IMG/VR virus record: IMGVR_UViG_3300032288_005189
Span: 1 to 21,233 of that record
Source: a virus
Length of the DNA stretch: 21,233 nucleotides
Strand: one strand, 5' to 3'
The notes under the pieces: model-generated
The model's database searches: none
Seen by the model: only the letters and a program-made list of their open reading frames with translations
Told to the model about the DNA's origin: nothing
Made by a program: the position numbers and the translations under genes
Part shown: in pieces, positions 19,114 through 21,233 of the stretch
Numbering within the stretch: position 1 is the first letter of the stretch
Layout of the letters: every line of letters starts with the position of its first letter

Positions 19114-20145
19114 TTATTGTTGATTTTCCAACAATTCTTTAAAAACATCGCGAACCCAAAAATCTGTATTTCTGATTAAATTCCCAATTTGATCTTCTTC
19201 ACACATTTGAACAAATTCTTCTGGTAGAAATTCTAATTGGGCATTTTGAACAAAATCATCTACATATTCTTTGTCTTTATCTGACATCATTGGGTTAGAT
19301 AGGTCCATTACTTTGTATTTATTTTCTAGATTTTCAACATCATGTAATACTCTTGCATACACAATATGTTCTTTCAATCTAGATTCAGCAATATCTAATA
19401 TATCGTCAAATGATAAATCTTGAGTTTTCAATTCAGGGAAACGTTTAAATAAACCTTTTGGTCCTAAACCTTTAATACCTGTGATTCCATCTGAATTATC
19501 ACCCATTAATAATTTATAAAGGAGAAAGTTGTTAGGGGTAACACCAAATTTTTCTTTTACTGTATCTGTTGTGTAGTATTCTTTTTCGATAGGACGATAT
19601 ACAATTACTTTTTCTGTAACTAACTGTAGGTAATCTTTATCGCTTGATACTATAAATGCTCTGTCTTCTGGTTTAGTAGGTAATGTTGAGCTTAAATATG
19701 CTATAACATCATCGGCTTCTACTCTACTTAAACATATTGTTTTAACAGGTAATGTTGTTAAGTATTGGATAATACGTACTATTTGGTCTACTTTTGAATC
19801 ATCTTCCTCCTCTAAATTATCAAATAATTCATGTTTTGTAACTCGAGTTATATTCCTTGCAGATTTATATTCAGGTATAATATTTTTTCTATTATTAGAT
19901 GATCCAGGTCCGTCAAATACAACATAAACTTGTGTTGGTTGTATAGTACGAATTAAAGCACCTAATGAACGAAAAAATCCTCCTAAACCCCCTATATGGA
20001 CTCCGTTTGAATTTACAGCGTTTATAGCACTAAAATTTCTAAAAAATAAATTGAGTCCGTCTATTAAAAGGTATCGTTCTGATTTTGGCAATTCTTCTCC
20101 GTGTTCTTGTATATTGTCAAGGAGGTTTAAGAGGTCTTTTTTCAT
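19114..20145 (-). CDS. 5'-3' exonuclease/flap endonuclease (T4 RNase H-like)
   Basis: A 343-residue PIN-like nuclease that removes RNA primers and flaps during lagging-strand synthesis. Acidic metal-site residues are in place: D29 (L-L-I-D-G), D78 (V-V-F-D-G), E143-A-D145-D146 (V-E-A-D-D-V), D169 and D171 (S-S-D-K-D-Y), D216 and D219 (G-D-N-S-D-G). The H3TH DNA-binding region follows (I221-T-G-I-K-G-L-G-P-K). About 80 C-terminal residues are acidic and may contact a partner such as the phage ssDNA-binding protein, as in T4; that is inference. It lies 3 bases after the UvsX-like gene. Confidence 0.92.
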   Translation of the reverse strand: MKKDLLNLLDNIQEHGEELPKSERYLLIDGLNLFFRNFSAINAVNSNGVHIGGLGGFFRSLGALIRTIQPTQVYVVFDGPGSSNNRKNIIPEYKSARNITRVTKHELFDNLEEEDDSKVDQIVRIIQYLTTLPVKTICLSRVEADDVIAYLSSTLPTKPEDRAFIVSSDKDYLQLVTEKVIVYRPIEKEYYTTDTVKEKFGVTPNNFLLYKLLMGDNSDGITGIKGLGPKGLFKRFPELKTQDLSFDDILDIAESRLKEHIVYARVLHDVENLENKYKVMDLSNPMMSDKDKEYVDDFVQNAQLEFLPEEFVQMCEEDQIGNLIRNTDFWVRDVFKELLENQQ

Positions 20146-20148
20146 ATA

Positions 20149-21232
20149 TTAATCTTCGTTTTCAAATAAATCTGGTGTTGGTGCTTTTTCATCCCATTCA
20201 CTATTGTCTTCTTGTACTGTGTAGTTACCTTGTCCTAAAATATCTGCCCATTCGTGTGAGTGTGCATCTTTATATTTTTTAACGGCATTTGGATCATCTT
20301 TAATAAAACCGTGTACAGTTGAAATAATTGTTCCCATTGTTGTAATACCATTAATATGGTTTTTATCACATGCAATTTTAGTACGTAATGCAAATTCAAC
20401 TTTTTTCTTATCTTTTACAGCATTGATTTTAGATGTACCAGCATTTGTAACATTACCAAATGTTAAACATAAAGACACATCATAGTAAAATGTATCTCCA
20501 CCTTTATTTGTCATTCTAGGTTGTGACATTGGTGTTAAGGCCGGAGCAACACCTACTTTGTTTACAATAAACAAGGTATTCGTGTATTTTGAACTTTCCT
20601 TACGAGACATTACAATCTGCTGGTTGATAAAATTACCAAATTGAGTTGCAATAGCTCCTGCGTTCCACATTGGGTTATTTTTACCTTGCTCAATTGACAT
20701 TTGACATGGGATTGAACCAACTGAATCCCATATAAATAAAAGATCATATGGTAGATTTCCTTTTTTCTGTTCGGTAAGTAAATCAATGATAAATTCAGCA
20801 ATATCTTCAATTGAATTTAAGGTACTTCTATCTCTATAGATAAAGAAACCAGTTTGATCAACAATTTCACCTGTATCTGTATCAACTACATCCTCGATTT
20901 GGAATCCCATTTTTTTCCAGTGTTCCCAATCATGTTTCATTTCAGTAATAATCAATACAGGCAATACCCCCATCTTTTGAGCATTAACTGCTATTTCAAT
21001 GGTCATAGTAGATTTTCCTGTGTTTGATTTACCTCTAACCATAGCATTATGACCCATAGGGATTCCAGGGATTGATAGTGCTTCTTGCAAAGCAGGTGAA
21101 AATGGGATCCACCTTTGTTCTTTGAATTTAACGTTAGACGCTAAACCTTTATTTGCTTTAAATTTGTCTAAACTAAAGGCGGTTTTCAGTTCTTTGTCCG
21201 CCGCCTCTGTTAGCGATTTTCTTGCTCTAGCC
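20149..21232 (-). CDS. uvsX: UvsX/RecA-like recombinase (start at window edge)
   Basis: The frame stays open to the window end. The last two window bases read TG in frame on the minus strand, followed by codons for A-R-A-R-K-S-L-T-E-A-A, so the likely ATG lacks only its A, giving 361 residues. The RecA-like core shows Walker A G68-K-S-N-T-G-K-S-T and Walker B L166-L-F-I-W-D170-S. The acidic C terminus (P-D-L-F-E-N-E-D) is typical of UvsX. The protein forms filaments on ssDNA and drives strand exchange in recombination-dependent replication. It leads the replication block in this window. An in-frame TTG at 21090 exists, but the longer frame is clearly coding. Confidence 0.9.
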   Translation of the reverse strand, partial: ARARKSLTEAADKELKTAFSLDKFKANKGLASNVKFKEQRWIPFSPALQEALSIPGIPMGHNAMVRGKSNTGKSTMTIEIAVNAQKMGVLPVLIITEMKHDWEHWKKMGFQIEDVVDTDTGEIVDQTGFFIYRDRSTLNSIEDIAEFIIDLLTEQKKGNLPYDLLFIWDSVGSIPCQMSIEQGKNNPMWNAGAIATQFGNFINQQIVMSRKESSKYTNTLFIVNKVGVAPALTPMSQPRMTNKGGDTFYYDVSLCLTFGNVTNAGTSKINAVKDKKKVEFALRTKIACDKNHINGITTMGTIISTVHGFIKDDPNAVKKYKDAHSHEWADILGQGNYTVQEDNSEWDEKAPTPDLFENED

Positions 21233-21233
21233 A

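Noticed and set aside
21090-21090. TTG at 21090 as the start of the recombinase gene.
   Set aside because: The frame continues upstream with clear coding sequence to a probable start codon at the very edge of the window.

Overview
The window is about 21 kb of a large tailed-phage genome (Caudoviricetes, distant T4-like replication and nucleotide genes). Every convincing gene is on the minus strand, DNA is AT-rich, genes are very tightly packed (many ATGA stop/start overlaps), and no interval over 300 bases lacks a gene. A Bacteroidota (Flavobacteria-like) host is suggested by the absence of Shine-Dalgarno sequences in front of genes, by one good TTTG-N20-TAnnTTTG promoter of Bacteroidota type, and by a small protein family (6352-6717, ending with the HQLQNLYFALTGEEL signature) that I associate with Bacteroidota and their phages. 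No tRNA, CRISPR array or insertion sequence was seen.

Layout in transcription order (right to left). 21232-17722: replication and recombination, with a UvsX/RecA-type recombinase (start codon cut by the window edge), a 5' nuclease of the RNase H/FEN type and a DnaB/gp41-like helicase. 17660-16965: a free-standing HNH homing-type endonuclease. 16959-14277: class I ribonucleotide reductase NrdB and NrdA. 14260-13021: lysis genes, a small membrane protein overlapping an amidase endolysin and then a Pam3 gp28-like holin, closed by a terminator. 12910-11462: a tail fibre-like protein with 16-residue and 6-residue repeats, closed by a second terminator. 11392-9968: an AT-hook protein, a small protein, ThyX and a 27-residue mini-protein. 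9921-7319: a tail fibre with 17-residue YadA-head-like repeats, a PAPS-type sulfotransferase, a DUF2061 membrane protein and a hotdog thioesterase. 7279-6352: small Bacteroidota-phage proteins. 6289-5684: a GIY-YIG endonuclease. 5656-2152: a 7-deazaguanine DNA-modification operon (DpdA-like transglycosylase, small proteins, QueC, QueD, thioredoxin) closed by a terminator. 2086-1: an HNH endonuclease, QueE, another HNH endonuclease, a small protein and the start of a phosphoribosyltransferase.

How it fits together: NrdA/NrdB, ThyX and thioredoxin support dNTP supply; UvsX, the nuclease and helicase replicate and recombine DNA; QueD, QueE and QueC would build preQ0 or a relative, which the DpdA-like enzyme would place into phage DNA to evade restriction. 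The most striking signals are (1) an essentially identical 15-bp element, CATATGTATAATAAA, just upstream of all four endonuclease genes and of the lysis cassette, with a variant ahead of a tail gene, which looks like a phage promoter class, probably late; and (2) the unusual metal sites of the deazaguanine enzymes: QueC lacks all four zinc cysteines, QueD keeps only one of three zinc histidines, and QueE has a CX3CX7C cluster motif. A possible sulfation module beside the tail fibre gene and a small protein with an SSB-like C-terminal tip are also worth attention.
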